Shown: piece by piece, positions 1-11,010 of the stretch
Layout: the number at the start of each line of letters is the position of its first letter
How positions within the stretch are numbered: position 1 is the first letter of the stretch
Source of the DNA: Trissonchulus latispiculum
Lineage: Eukaryota; Nematoda; Enoplea; Enoplida; Ironidae
NCBI GenBank assembly: GCA_030248195.1
Contig: JASAND010006624.1
Location: 1 to 64,000, forward strand
DNA length: 64,000 nt
Direction: 5' to 3'
Made by a program: the position numbers and the translations under genes
The notes under the pieces: generated by a model
Database searches by the model: none
Seen by the model: the letters and a program-made list of their open reading frames with translations, nothing else
What the model was told of the DNA's origin: nothing

Positions 1-441
1 TAGAAAACGTGTTTTATTGCATTTAAAGTCATTACCCGATTTATATACTTCAGTGAAAAATTAGCGGTTTTTTTGGCGAAATTCGAAAATTTGGCTTGAA
101 ATGGCACCATCTCAGATTTTGGCCACCTGGACCTCACATAGAAGGTCGAACCAAGGTAAAATCTATACTAAATTAATCAGTAGGCCTTCTACTGAGCTAA
201 GAAATGCATGAATTTTTCCTTTGCTACTAATGGTTAGAAAAAATTTCATTTTGAAATTTGGGTTTTTCTCCCGCACATGGGTTTTTTCCCCGCCGAGTCT
301 AGGTCACCCCCAGGTCGCACCACAGGTATAGAGCCAAATTGCATACACCATCGTGAAGTTCGAGACATATCCTCTGTGAAACTGTAATCAGTTTTGGGCT
401 AAGTCTTTCCAGTAGTTCAGGGTGGCCCCCCAGAGTTGACC
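1..441. other. Intergenic, no gene seen
   Basis: I see no coding exon or RNA gene here. The stretch contains short motifs of the form GGGTTTTT(C)CCCG near 250-295 that recur near 1015-1050 on the far side of the transposon at 442-835. The two flanks may therefore belong to one older repeat split by that insertion. Confidence 0.4.
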
Positions 442-457
442 CTGGCTTATTTTTACT

Positions 458-491
<34 letters not shown>

Positions 492-835
492 GCCCCCCAT
501 TCGGCGACCTCCCCCCCCCATGAAATGCCCCCCCATAAATTCCGACCTCCCCCCCATAACCCCAAAAATTGCCAAATTTTACCGTTTTACCCTAAATTTT
601 CAAAAATTTTTCCGGCTTCGCCGGATTTTTAACGAAATTTTCACTATTTTAGCCTAAAAACCACTTAAAATTATTCATTTTTTAGCGATTTTTACACATT
701 TTTACACGAAAAACCAGCAAAAATTCGTAAATTTTTTCCAAAATATGCCCCCCCATTTTGGGTCAGCCCCCCCCCCCATCGATGGGCCCCCCCATGAAGC
801 CCCCCCCCATAAATTTTTGCCTAAAAATAAGCCAG
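442..835. mobile_element. Poly-G/poly-C MITE, 5-bp TSD
   Basis: The element starts CTGGCTTATTTTTA and ends with the exact reverse complement, TAAAAATAAGCCAG. It is flanked by the direct repeat TGACC (437-441 and 836-840). Inside are a long G run followed by C-rich blocks and a central hairpin around TCCGGCTTCGCCGGA. It has no open frame of its own, so it is non-autonomous. The same architecture occurs at 9280, 36529, 39459 and 58929. Confidence 0.8.
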
Positions 836-1831
836 TGACCCTGCCTGACCCCCATGTTGGGACCAAAAATTCCAAAAGTTTCAAAGTCCCAAAAAATTTG
901 CTGAGAGGCAGCGGCAGCTACAATAATACACCCTCTAGGGTAGTTGTGGACCTCTTTAAGATAGGCTATTAAAATCCGATCTATATAGCTCATATGGGTG
1001 ACTCACACTGGCGATGGGTTTTCCCGCATATCGGATTGGGTTTTTTCCCGCCGCGCTATACGTACGTGTGTATATTTGTATATATTGTAATTTATAAAGA
1101 AGAAAGATAAAAAACAATCATCAATATTGCACCAGAGGAAAAATGTCCCGGCGTCCCCACTCAATCACTCGCAGCTTTTAAACCCCGGCTTTCCCCCTGC
1201 TTTAAAATACGTAGTCAAAGTTAGTTAATGCCGATTTTATCCACACCAGCGTTTTTTTCAAAATCGGATTTCATCAAATTTTCGTCATTTTTATGTTCTG
1301 AACGTCATTTTTATTTGTCCAACGTCAAAAATAAGTTTTGCAGAAATGCAGCTTTGTTTTGATTTTAGGCGATATTCGTAATTTTGGTTGAATTTTTACC
1401 TTGTTGGCGTGTGTTGCTTCAGATTTCACATTGTTCCACGAATATATATTCTAACTTACGTACTCATATAATACAAATAATATCTGGTGTCTATGTTATG
1501 TATGTATCATGTCTTTGAGCATTAACAATGACGAGAACAACCCGATACAATGTGGGGGGTCTGGGGGGCGGAGCCACCCGAGGTTGAAGAAATTTTTTAC
1601 TTTTTAGATGAAATCGTTCTTCAAATCTTTAATTTTAATTTTGCAGAAACAAGAAAATTTTTAAAGGATTACCCTTTTTGAGGGGAAAATAAAAATTTTT
1701 TGTTAAACTCCCACGACATTTTAAGTTTTTTCTATCCAAAAATCTGGTAAAAACGTTGGAAATATACGTATATATACGCGCTCGCGAAATTTTGTTGACA
1801 TGCCTCTTTTCTGTTTGTTTTTCTTACCTTC
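836..1831. other. Intergenic repeat-rich DNA
   Basis: No gene is visible. Around 1550-1580 there is a G-rich hairpin-like motif (GGGGTCTGGGGGGCGGAGCC) followed by T/A-rich sequence. A diverged counterpart lies near 2993-3030. The stretch at 1255-1345 resembles 3110-3170 (repeats of CGTCATTTTTAT), so 1.25-3.2 kb probably holds two diverged copies of one unclassified repeat. Confidence 0.35.
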
Positions 1832-2675
1832 TAGGGGTGGGCGCGGAAAAAAAACGACTGGGAAAAAAGGTTTTTTTCCGTTTTTTCCATTTTTTCCGAT
1901 GGGGTGGAAAAAAAATGGAAAAATATTCCTAGCGTTATTTTGACGATTTTTACAATGAAATAACATGTTTTATGAGCTTTTCCAGCAATTTCACACTATT
2001 TACGAACTTTTCCGTGAGTCATAATATATAGTAGGTGGGGGTATGTTAAATCTGATGAAATTGTATTTGGGTTTTTTCGACGCATCGGAAAAAACGGAAA
2101 AATATTCGGGACGTGTTCTGAAAGTTAATTTATGATCTCAGAACATTAAGAAACTATTAAAAACAGTGTTTAATGAGGTAAGAAAACGATATTCAGGAAT
2201 TTGTGCTAATTTTGGGATTTAACATTTTCCCCTTGGAATGTGAAAGTAATTGCGTAACTCAGGTAGAGTTAATAATTCCCAGTAGAGTGTTCAACCAAAA
2301 CTGTTAAAATATCTGGAATTGTTTACTTTACGAAGCGCGTTACCTGAGAAAACCACAAACTAGGTCTAGTAGAGTCGCCAAGGTATACAGAAGTCACCTG
2401 TCCTTTACTTTACAGAATCACCCGCTGAAAATATTTGATTCCTATAATCAATACTGGAACCTTTCTAAGAGCTTGTGTAATTGCATTCCCCTGTGGGACT
2501 ACTAAATATCGTGAAAACTGCTTCTGTGCATGCAAAAACATGAAATAACGCAACTTTTAGCACATTTTGTAATTTTGGAGTGATCGGAAAAAAAGGAAAA
2601 ATGGAAAAAAATGAAAAAAACCCGAAAAAAAGGTTTTTTCCGGCAATCTTTTTTTCCGGAAAAAAACCAACCCTA
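1832..2675. mobile_element. hAT-like non-autonomous element, copy A
   Basis: The element is 844 bp. Its left end is TAGGGGTGGGCGCGGAAAA and its right end CCGGAAAAAAACCAACCCTA. The flanking 8-bp direct repeat is TTACCTTC (1824-1831 and 2676-2683). An 8-bp TSD and termini beginning TAG fit the hAT superfamily. Both ends are rich in GGAAAAA/TTTTTCC blocks that can fold back. A second copy lies at 47376-49510 with its own TSD. No transposase frame is present. Confidence 0.8.
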
Positions 2676-3216
2676 TTACCTTCAAATTGCGACGACAGGG
2701 CTGCCCTCCAGGTCCATCCCTAGTAGTTATAACATTTATGCAATAAACGTTCTTAAACATCCTATCCTTGGTACGTATATACGTATAAGCTCTCATTCCA
2801 TTCTAGCTGAGATAATCCGAAGAGAAAGTTTTTGAAGAAAATATTCAGCGAAAATGGTATGAGAAACTTGCATCAAAAAATGCAATTGAAGTATTTTGCA
2901 TAAAAACTCGCAGCCTGTGGCTTATAATAGATATACTGATTGACTGTTCAAACATCGTCGAAGCTTAACATCACTAAGACAATATATATAGAGCGGGGTT
3001 TGGGGGGGCAGCCCCCAAAATTTGAGAATTTTTTGAAAAATTACTGTTAAAACGTAATAGAAACTTTGCAATCTCGTTAAATTTGAGCGCTACTTTCACA
3101 TTTTGGCTTGGTCATTCTTTCGTCATTTTTATTTTGGCGTCGTCAAAACTATTGTTCATTTCTGCAAACGACGCTATTTTGACCAAAAAACCTAGATCCA
3201 CACCATACCACAGATA
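2676..3216. other. Intergenic, no gene seen
   Basis: No exon or RNA gene recognised. It includes the G-rich motif copy near 2993-3030 described for the 836-1831 stretch. Confidence 0.35.
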
Positions 3217-4015
3217 CAAGAACAAAAAGTGCTCCTTCGTCGCATGTAAAATACATATGAGTCTTCGTAGGCAGGTTGTGCATAAGCAAAAACTAGCCTG
3301 TAAAATACATATGAGTTCCGTAGGGAGGTTGTAAATTAAGGAAAACAAGTTGCAACCGCTTAACATATGAGCCTGTCCTACAACGAGGCTCATATTGGCG
3401 TATGTCATAATACGAATAATTTGCAGATATATATATATATATTTTACTTTTATATAAATACATACTGCATAAAGCTTTTCATTACAAATTGTCCTTCACA
3501 TAGCTTGTTGATCAGTCATTATAGTATGCATATGCTCAATACGGTACGCCATGAGGCGCTCTGACTCAGAGCCAAGTGGGAACGCATTCTGCGTGTGTAA
3601 TGTGAAAGTGTTTCGAGAATGCATTAGGTGTACCGTGTACCACAGCGTATCGCGAAATATTAGGTGTGCCATAGTATTTCAGGAAACATCAAGTTGCATG
3701 TAAAGTTCAGCTTGAGCAGTCGTAGTTCACTTCAGTCCATTTCTTCTGGGCCACAACGTCTATTCATTTTTTCCGTAATGTGGATGAAGCTGAGGTTCTT
3801 TAATGAGGCTTTAATGTGGAATGCACTGTGACGCCAATATGAGCCTCGTTGTAGGACAGGCTCATATGTTAAGCGGTTGCAACTTGTTTTCCTTAATTTA
3901 CAACCTCCCTACGGAACTCATATGTATTTTACAGGCTAGTTTTTGCTTATGCACAACCTGCCTACGAAGACTCATATGTATTTTACATGCGACGAAGGAG
4001 CACTTTTTGTTCTTG
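3217..4015. repeat. Foldback repeat with 185-bp arms
   Basis: The arms at 3217-3401 and 3831-4015 are inverted copies that look essentially identical by eye, separated by 429 bp. Each arm carries a short tandem motif around AAAATACATATGAGT. The short frames that appear on opposite strands in the two arms are simply the same sequence read twice. I could not see a convincing TSD, so this may be a foldback transposon or a local inverted duplication. Confidence 0.75.
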
Positions 4016-4059
4016 TTTTCTATTATTTTATATATGTATATATGATCCTGACGGTATGT

Positions 4060-4675
4060 ATAGATATCTTTCAACAGTAGCAAGCAAGCCAACCACAGCT
4101 CGTACCGCTTACACTCTACAGCCATTTTGGGTACGCAGCTCTACGACAAAAGTTGCTCAGCTCGCTTAGGGCTTTCATTTGATATTACATATACCAAATT
4201 TGACCACTTTTGGAAAACTTTAGTTTTGACCCAAAATCACCAAGTCCCCACCCCACCCCACCACAGCACTCCACAGCCACTTTGAGCATGCAGTTCTATG
4301 ACAAAAGTTGCTCAGCTCGCGCAGGGCTTTCATTTGATACCAAATTTGACCACTTTTGAAAAATTCTAGTTTTGACCCAAAATCGCCGAAGTCCCCACCC
4401 CGCCCTACCACAGCACTCCACAGCCACTTTGAGCATGCAGTTCTATGAAAAAAGTTGCTCAGCTCGCTGAGGGCTTTCATTTGATACCAAATTTGACCAC
4501 TTTTGGAAAATTTTAGTTTTGACCCAAAATCACCAAGTCCCCAACCCACACCACCACAGCACTCCACAGCCACTTTGAGCGTGCAGTTCTATGACAAAAG
4601 TTGCTCAGCTCGCTTAGCGCTTTCATTTGATACCAAATTTGACCACTTTTGAAAATTTTCATTTTTGACCCCATG
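4060..4675. repeat. Tandem repeat, about 147-bp period
   Basis: At least four head-to-tail units contain the landmark AAAGTTGCTCAGCTC at about 4150, 4305, 4452 and 4599, so the period is about 147 bp. Each unit also has a CCCCACCCCACCACAGCACT block and a TTTGACCACTTTTGAAAA block. Frames running through the repeat are by-products. Related arrays occur at 7660-8345 and 62485-62850. Confidence 0.85.
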
Positions 4676-5110
4676 ACCTCCCACCGACCTGACCCTCCAG
4701 ATGGCAAAGTGGAACCAGCACAGCAAGATGGGTGGGTCCGACGGCAAGAGATGCCAGGAATGAGCTGGGCGCACCAGGAAACCCCTATAGACAATGTTTT
4801 GAGAGGCTATGTACAGTTCTATATTGTGTTCGCGGAAGTCGGTACCGACCGGACCCTTCAGACGGCAAAGTGGAACCAGCACAGCCAGATGGGTGGGTCA
4901 GACGGCAAAACGGACACCGGGAATGAGCTGGGCGCACCAGAAAACCCCTATAGACCAAGTTTGGAGAGGCTAAGTAAAGCCTACTATCGACCTCCGGGAA
5001 GCGGTTGCCGACTTGACCCCTCAGACGGTCAAGTGGAACCAGCCCAGCAACTTGGGTTACTCGGGCAGCAAAACTGCTAGCGGGAATCGATTCTCCGTCC
5101 CAACAAACCT
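4676..5110. repeat. Tandem repeat, about 165-bp period
   Basis: Three units are marked by GACCCT-CAGACGGCAAAGTGG at about 4687, 4852 and 5017. Each unit continues with GATGGGTGGGTC, GAATGAGCTGGGCGCACCAG and ACCCCTATAGAC. The array always follows the 147-bp array directly, so the two form one composite repeat. Confidence 0.85.
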
Positions 5111-5640
5111 TTGTATGCAAAGTTTGAGCCACCAATGTAGCAAAATAAGCGAAAAAATTAAGTTCAAAGTTCGACCCAAAATTCACCAAATTTGGTCGGC
5201 CAGTACCGAAAAATCACGCACAGAGACGGAAAATCATATAGCATTTGAACGACCCCGATATGTGTACTGTTTAACCATATAGTCAGTATTGCCCCATATA
5301 TAGCCCAGTCTGACTTATTAAGGCGCCTTTGAAGCATACTTTTTGGCCATTTTAGCGTTTTGGCCGACTTTGGCCCCCAGCCAAAAATTTTTTCCGGCTC
5401 CGGGAGGCATAAAAACTAGCTTATTTTCTTATTTTCGATTTGTACTACAAGAATATATATGGGTTTCATAGGCAAAAATTTTTCTATCTGTAGTTATTCA
5501 AGCTACAAAACCCCCTTATGAGACATCAAAAGCGAGAAACCGGAAAAAAAGAAAAAACACAATTTTCGTAAGCGATTTTTGGCGCAACTTTTTAACGGAA
5601 AGTGATACGGGGATGAAACTTGGCAAATATACTAAACTCG
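5111..5640. other. 3' part of composite repeat
   Basis: A unique-looking AT-rich stretch lies between the tandem arrays and the TCTGCGCAG block. It has no gene. It occupies the same relative place as 63310-63830 in the second full-length composite copy. Confidence 0.4.
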
Positions 5641-5790
5641 ACACGTACAATTTTTTGCGCACATAATCTGTGCAGGATCTGCGCAGGAATCTGCGCAGCT
5701 TCTGCGCAGCCTTGTTTTACACGGTCATTCGACCATTTTCACTCATATTATAGGGGTCGCTACCGCGACCCCTATGATTACAATTTGGTA
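5641..5790. repeat. TCTGCGCAG microrepeats plus 11-bp hairpin
   Basis: There are three to four spaced copies of TCTGCGCAG at 5685-5710. A perfect hairpin follows at 5750-5775, with stem ATAGGGGTCGC and loop TACC. The same pair of modules is found at 63848-63958, where the loop is TGCC. The stem is fully conserved while the loop differs, which suggests that the structure matters to the element. Confidence 0.8.
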
Positions 5791-5990
5791 AAAGCTTGCG
5801 CAATTCATAAAAGTATATATATACGTATATACATAAACCGTCAATAAACCGGAACATTGAATTTTTCACCAAAAATGCTTATAACCTGGCACTTTCTGGG
5901 CATCTTATAACAGGGTTTATCAAAATAGACTGTATAAATTTTGCGTAACTTGAAACTTGTGTAATTTTATTTGGTATTAGATATGCATAC

Positions 5991-6729
5991 CTTTTAAGGG
6001 GCCACTGACAGTGGGAGCATTATTTTGATCAAGGGAAATCGAATCAAGATCTGCCGCATCCACAGTTTGCCGACGTGATTTCTTACTTCTGATTCCACTA
6101 TCTACAGATACGGACTTTTCAAGGCCTGACACAACTAAAATCCAGTTTCAGTATTAGAAATAAGTAGGTACAAAACTTCAAGAACCACTTCAAGCCTCCA
6201 CTGCTTGGATGCAGTAAAAAGCTTAGAATTTTAGACTAGCTCCAGGTAGATTTTTCTGACTACGCCAGTGATCAAACGTAATGCGAACAGCAGTGCATCT
6301 GAACAAAATTAACACTGGAAAAGACAAAATTCAGGACCAGTATCCTTATCTGGGGTTTCCCCCTCAACCCCCTCTGGGATAGTTCCAGATGGTCCAAAGT
6401 CTTTCTGTGGAAATGCAGACGACTCTACCCTGGTGGGGCTGTCCGGGTCGATCGACTTTGGTTAGGCGGTCGGAAGCAACAGCAACAACAACGCAATATG
6501 TATTATAATACGTAGTTAGATAACAGAAAACCTCAATAGAAATAGAGCACTTCGCAGCACCGCTGGCTCATGTTTAGCTTTCTACAATGTTTTACGACCC
6601 AAACAAACAAATTCACCAACCTGTGGCCACAGAGGCTCGGTCACCACACCGGTTCTCGTCAATTTTAAGTGATCTACTATGACTTTTTTCCAGATGGGAT
6701 AACTGCCCAACTGAATTAGATTTTGCCAT
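5991..6729 (-). CDS. Unrecognised gene, first three exons
   Basis: Three exons read on the minus strand. Exon 1 is 6621-6729: an ATG followed by 36 codons, then donor G|GTTGGTG. Exon 2 is 6338-6424, with acceptor GGTAG and donor G|GTCCTG. Exon 3 is 5991-6125, with acceptor TGTGTCAG and donor G|GTATGC. Their lengths (109, 87 and 135) keep one open frame of about 110 codons with phase-1 junctions throughout. The product is hydrophilic and rich in Ser, Glu and Lys. It starts MAKSNSVGQLSHLEKSH and has a basic RSKKSRRQT patch that resembles a kinase target site. I do not recognise the family. The final donor shows that the gene continues toward lower coordinates, but I could not place further exons. 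The exon 2 acceptor is pyrimidine-poor and is the weakest call. Confidence 0.5.
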
Positions 6730-7659
6730 TGTACCAATAAAGTTAAGTTGCAGCGGCAGAACCATGATCATGCACACACATATATACTCCTGAAAATAAA
6801 TACGTGGTGCATTTTTACAGGGGAGGTGTACAAATGAGGACTCCTTGAAATTGGCTTTCCTTCCAAAATCTCCCTCCGGAATTTTTTGGGTGCCTGAACG
6901 TCCACCAAAAGATGCCGATTTCCAAAACCCACCGAAAAAAATTCAGGGTATTTTGAGGGGGTTTTCCCGGGGGAGGGGGGGAGGGCTTCCAATTTTCGGG
7001 GGGAAGATTTTTTAGCCAAAATGAGCCAAAAATGGTATTTTTTGGCGAATTTTACATGGTGAAAAGCTAAAAGATCTCAAAAACGCCTGAATTTAAGCTA
7101 AAAATAGCTATTTTTACGAAAAATCTCCGGCGAAGCCGGAAACTTTTTGAAAATTTGACCATTTTTGGCCCCTCAAAAAATCCCTGGGGGAAGCAAAAAT
7201 CCCGGGCGGGGGCGATTTCGGGGGGAAGGCATTTTCGGAGGGGGAATGTCGATTTCCGAGGGGGGCCCCCCCCCAGTAAATTAATCGTAAAATATTTATT
7301 TTTAGTCAAAATCCAGGCATTTTTGAGAACGTTTTAAGTTTCCACATTCAAAATATGTTAAAAACTAATACTTGCTTTCTTCTCTACGGCTCGACCCTTC
7401 CCTCCCACTTTTTTGGACTTCTCCCCTAACCCCTACTCCCCCTAGGGTGCCTAGAAGATGCCAAACTGAATTTTGGCCAAAATTTGCACAATGCTGCACA
7501 CATCTGCTTTGGTGCTGAAACTTAATTTTTGAGTATATACCCTGGTGGGGCTGTCCTGTTAATTTGCTTATTAGCTCAGTTATAGCAGTAGGTATATAAT
7601 TATGAAGGGGCGCGATAGATACCAAGTTATAGATGGGAGATAGTCAGTTATAGATACCG
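6730..7659. repeat. Degenerate poly-G/poly-C element
   Basis: A copy of the G-rich family lies within about 6850-7275. It has CAGGGTATTTT at 6944, a central TCCGGCGAAGCCGGA hairpin at about 7126-7140, and a terminal poly-C block at about 7264-7274. The right terminus and TSD are not clear, so it is probably truncated or nested. 7275-7659 shows no gene. Confidence 0.5.
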
Positions 7660-8520
7660 ATAGTCAATACCACCACTTTTGAAAAATTTTAGACCCAAAA
7701 TCGCCAAGTCCCCACCTCACCACACGACAGCACTCTACAGCCACTTTGGGTTCGCAGTTCTACGACAAAAGTTGCTCAGCTCACTTAGGGCTTTCATTTG
7801 ATATATACCAAATTTGACCACTTCTGAAAAAATTTTATTTTACCCAAATCGCTTAAGTCCCCACCCCACCACAGCACTCTACAGCCACTTTGGATGCGTA
7901 GTTCTATGACAAAAGTTGCTCAGCTCACTTGGGTAGGGCTTTCATTTGATACCAAGTTTGACCACTTTTGAAACTTTATTTTCGATCAATTGACCCCCAC
8001 CCGACTGACCCTTCAAACGGCAAACTGGAACAAGCCCAGCAAAATTAATAGGTATAGACGTCGGACGGCAAAACGAATACCGGGAATCAGCTGGGCGCAC
8101 CAGAGTACCCCTATAGACAAAGTTGTGAGAGGCCAGGTATAGGCTTATGGACCTCCAGGAAGCGGTTTCCGACTTGACCAGTTGACCCTCCCGACGGTAA
8201 AGTAGAACCAGCCCAGCCACCAAGTCCCCACCCCACCACAGCACTCTACAGCCACTTTGGATACGTAGTAGTTCTATGACAAAAGTTGCTCAGCTCACTT
8301 AGGGCTTTCATTTGATACCAAATTTGACCACTTTTGAAAAAATTTAATTTTGACCACTTGATGAACCCCCCCCCACCCGACTGACCGTTTAAACGGTGAA
8401 GTGGAACCGAATCAGCAAAGTAGGTATATATATACGTACATTGGACGGCAAAGATAATTGCGGAAATTCGCTGGGGGCACCAGAAAACCCCTAAGTTTTG
8501 GGAGGCTATGCACAGTCTAT
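7660..8520. repeat. Composite tandem repeat, second locus
   Basis: The 147-bp type units appear at about 7690-7990 and 8215-8350, with AAAGTTGCTCAGCTC at 7770, 7914 and 8281. Parts of the 165-bp type unit follow at about 7990-8215 and 8355-8510. The order is interleaved here, unlike the simple order at 4060-5110, so this copy has been rearranged. Confidence 0.75.
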
Positions 8521-8559
8521 GTGGTGTTTTTTGAAAAACAGTTTTGAAAATTTAGGGTA

Positions 8560-9115
8560 AAAATGGTGAAATCTAGCAATTTTTTGGGTTAACGGGGGAG
8601 GTCAAAATCTATTGTAAGGGGTAACCTCGAATTGGGGGGGGGGGGTTTGCAATTCGGGCCCCCCATTAAAAATAAGACAACAACAGGCATAGGTTAGCGC
8701 GGGGGGGGGTCCAAGCCCCCCCCCCCAAACCCGGACAAGGTACAAGCCCTACCGTCATCGGGGATAAGGGGGGACGAAAAAATGGCAAAGGGATAACCAA
8801 AAATAGCCGGAAAAAATTAGTTTTTACAGTAAAATTTCAAAAAATTTCCGGTTTCGCCGGAATTTTTTAGCTAAAATGTGTAATTTTTTGGGAAAGTCGG
8901 AAAAATTTTGAAACTTTTTCTAAAAATGGAAAATGTTTTGCAAATTTTGATAAAAAATTGCTAATTTTAATAAAATTAGCGGTAATTTTTCGAAAAATTT
9001 AACAAATTTATTCTTGAGGTACAAGCCTCCCTAAAAATTTTTGTTCAAGGTACAAGCCCCCTCAAACTTTTTTGGGGACAAGCCCCCAAGGACCCGACCC
9101 TATCTTAATGTATGG
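8560..9115. repeat. Poly-G/poly-C element, unbounded copy
   Basis: G and C runs surround a central TTCCGGTTTCGCCGGAA hairpin at about 8847-8865, as in the delimited family members. Repeated phrases of the form GGTACAAGCC(CCC) occur on the right side. I could not define termini or a TSD. Confidence 0.5.
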
Positions 9116-9279
9116 CAAGGTAACAAATCCCCTCTGGAGACACCGCAACCCTCCCCAAAAAACGCTTTCATTTTTTGTGCCAAAAATCGCATTTTCAGCC
9201 GTTTCTAATGCGAAAAGCATCTGAACACTGAACATCAAGTATATATAATTAATTTTATCAATATTGAGATAGTTAACAG

Positions 9280-9629
9280 CAGGGTATTTTTAGGGATTTT
9301 TTTCGGGGGCTTCCCGGGGGGGCCTGGCCCGGGGGGGGGAAGATTTTTTGGTAAAAATGAGCTAAAAATTGCTATTTTTGGCGTATTTTGCACGTAGAAA
9401 CGCAAAAAGTTCTCAAAAATGCAGAATTTATATAAGCCAAAAATAGCTGTTTTTAGGTAAAAATCTCCGGCGAAGCCGGAAAATTTTTGAAAATGTGACC
9501 ATTTTCGGGGAAAATGTAGACCTCATTAAGGGGGAAAACCAAAATCCCGGGGGCGATTTCGGGGGAGGGGGGAAGGTCAATTTCGGGAGGGGGCCCGCCC
9601 CGCCCCCCCCCGCTGTAAAAAATACCCTG
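9280..9629. mobile_element. Poly-G/poly-C MITE, 5-bp TSD
   Basis: The left end CAGGGTATTTTTAGGG and right end AAAAAATACCCTG are complementary. The flanking direct repeat is AACAG (9275-9279 and 9630-9634). The central hairpin TCTCCGGCGAAGCCGGA sits in AT-rich sequence. Length is 350 bp. Confidence 0.8.
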
Positions 9630-9680
9630 AACAGAACAGCATGTATTTCTCGAAATAACAGGTTTGGGGGGTGCAGTGCC

Positions 9681-10125
9681 GTCATAGTTTCACCAGGGGG
9701 AGGGGGTACTCCCCCACCAAAATTTTCGACCAACTTTACACCCATATTTTTGGACTATCCTTCCCCCCACTTTTGGTTACCCCCCCCCGAACTTTTTGGG
9801 GTCAAAAAGTTAGCTAAATTTTGCTAAAAATGGTCATTTTTTGAAACATTTTTCTCAAATTTTGGCTTTACATCGGTTTAAAACGGTGTAAAAACGCCTA
9901 AAACGATAAAAACCAACGATTTTGTTTCGACAAAAAAAGCGTTAAAATACAGAAAATTTTGCGTTTCTAGGCCATTTTTTGAATTTTCTGAGGTCCGAAT
10001 TTTGAGGGGGGGGGTTTCGGGGCGTACTCCCCATCACATTTCGGGGGTCGAGTCGACCACTTTTGCCAAATTTCCGAAGTTTACCCCCCCCCCCCCTCCA
10101 ACCAAAATTTCCGGTGAAACTATGG
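9681..10125. mobile_element. Poly-G/poly-C MITE, probable GTGCC TSD
   Basis: Left end GTCATAGTTTCACCAGGG and right end CCGGTGAAACTATGG are near-inverted copies, with GTGCC on both outer sides (9676-9680 and 10126-10130). The termini differ by one base in length, so the exact ends are less certain than for the other members. Confidence 0.55.
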
Positions 10126-10139
10126 GTGCCGCGGGGGAA

Positions 10140-11010
10140 GTGAGTGAGTGTCATAGGTGTAACGGAGATTCGGGGTGGGGGAGGCTCCCCCCCAACCTTT
10201 TCTGGGGGCCCCCTCTGGTGACCCCCCAACCCTCCCCCAAAAAATTTTTCAGTTTTTTTATGCCAAAAATCGCATTTTCAGCCGTTTATAATGATGAAAA
10301 ACATCTAATCATAAAGTAATTTTAACATTAGACAGTGGTTTTAAACTCAAAATCTTGATTGCCAACATGTTTTCAAGTCCAAAATAAGGTCAATATTGCG
10401 TCATAAGATCCATAATACAGTTAAAAACGTGTATTTCTCATAATAAACAGTTTAAGCCAAAAATTTGGACATTTTTGAAAATTTTGGCCTTTGAAGACTA
10501 CCCCCCCCTCCCAGTTGGGGGAGACGTCCCCCCCCCAAAAAGTTTTCGGGGAGGGTTGAAAAAAGGCTTGGGGGGCTACCCCCCCCCAAACCTTACACGA
10601 CCTATGGTGACATAGGTGTACCACCTGTTTGGGTTGGGGAGGAGTAGAAGGTCCAAATTTGGCTCGGGGGACCCCACAAAAATCCGAAATTTGGGGGGGA
10701 GAGGACCCCCCTAAACTGTGGTTTCCGTATGCGAAAATAGGGCTTAAAAATTGACAAATTTGTACTAAAATATGCCTAAATTAGCCCAGATTGTGGTTTA
10801 TAATTGCGTATATTACCTTTTAATTGCTATAAATAATCATCTTTAGCTGTTTATAGGTGATTTATAGCCTATTTTTCTAATTTTCTTCAAAAATTTTCAG
10901 AATTGGTAAAAAATTTTTTCAAAAATTTTGCATTTTTTGCTTAGTTTGGACCCAATTTTAGGGGGGGAGGGGGGTTTGAGCGCGGCTTGGGGGGGGAGTA
11001 GTTTGGGTTA
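10140..11010. repeat. Further poly-G/poly-C element copies
   Basis: CATAGGTGTAACGG near 10153 and TTACACGACCTATG near 10593 look like inverted ends of another copy. A further G/C-rich stretch runs to about 11003. No TSD could be confirmed. Together with 8560-10125 this makes a cluster of adjacent or nested copies with no gene. Confidence 0.5.

Noticed and set aside
4649..5080. 143-codon plus frame and overlapping frames near 63 kb
   Set aside because: They run through the 165-bp tandem repeat, since the period is a multiple of three. No protein features.
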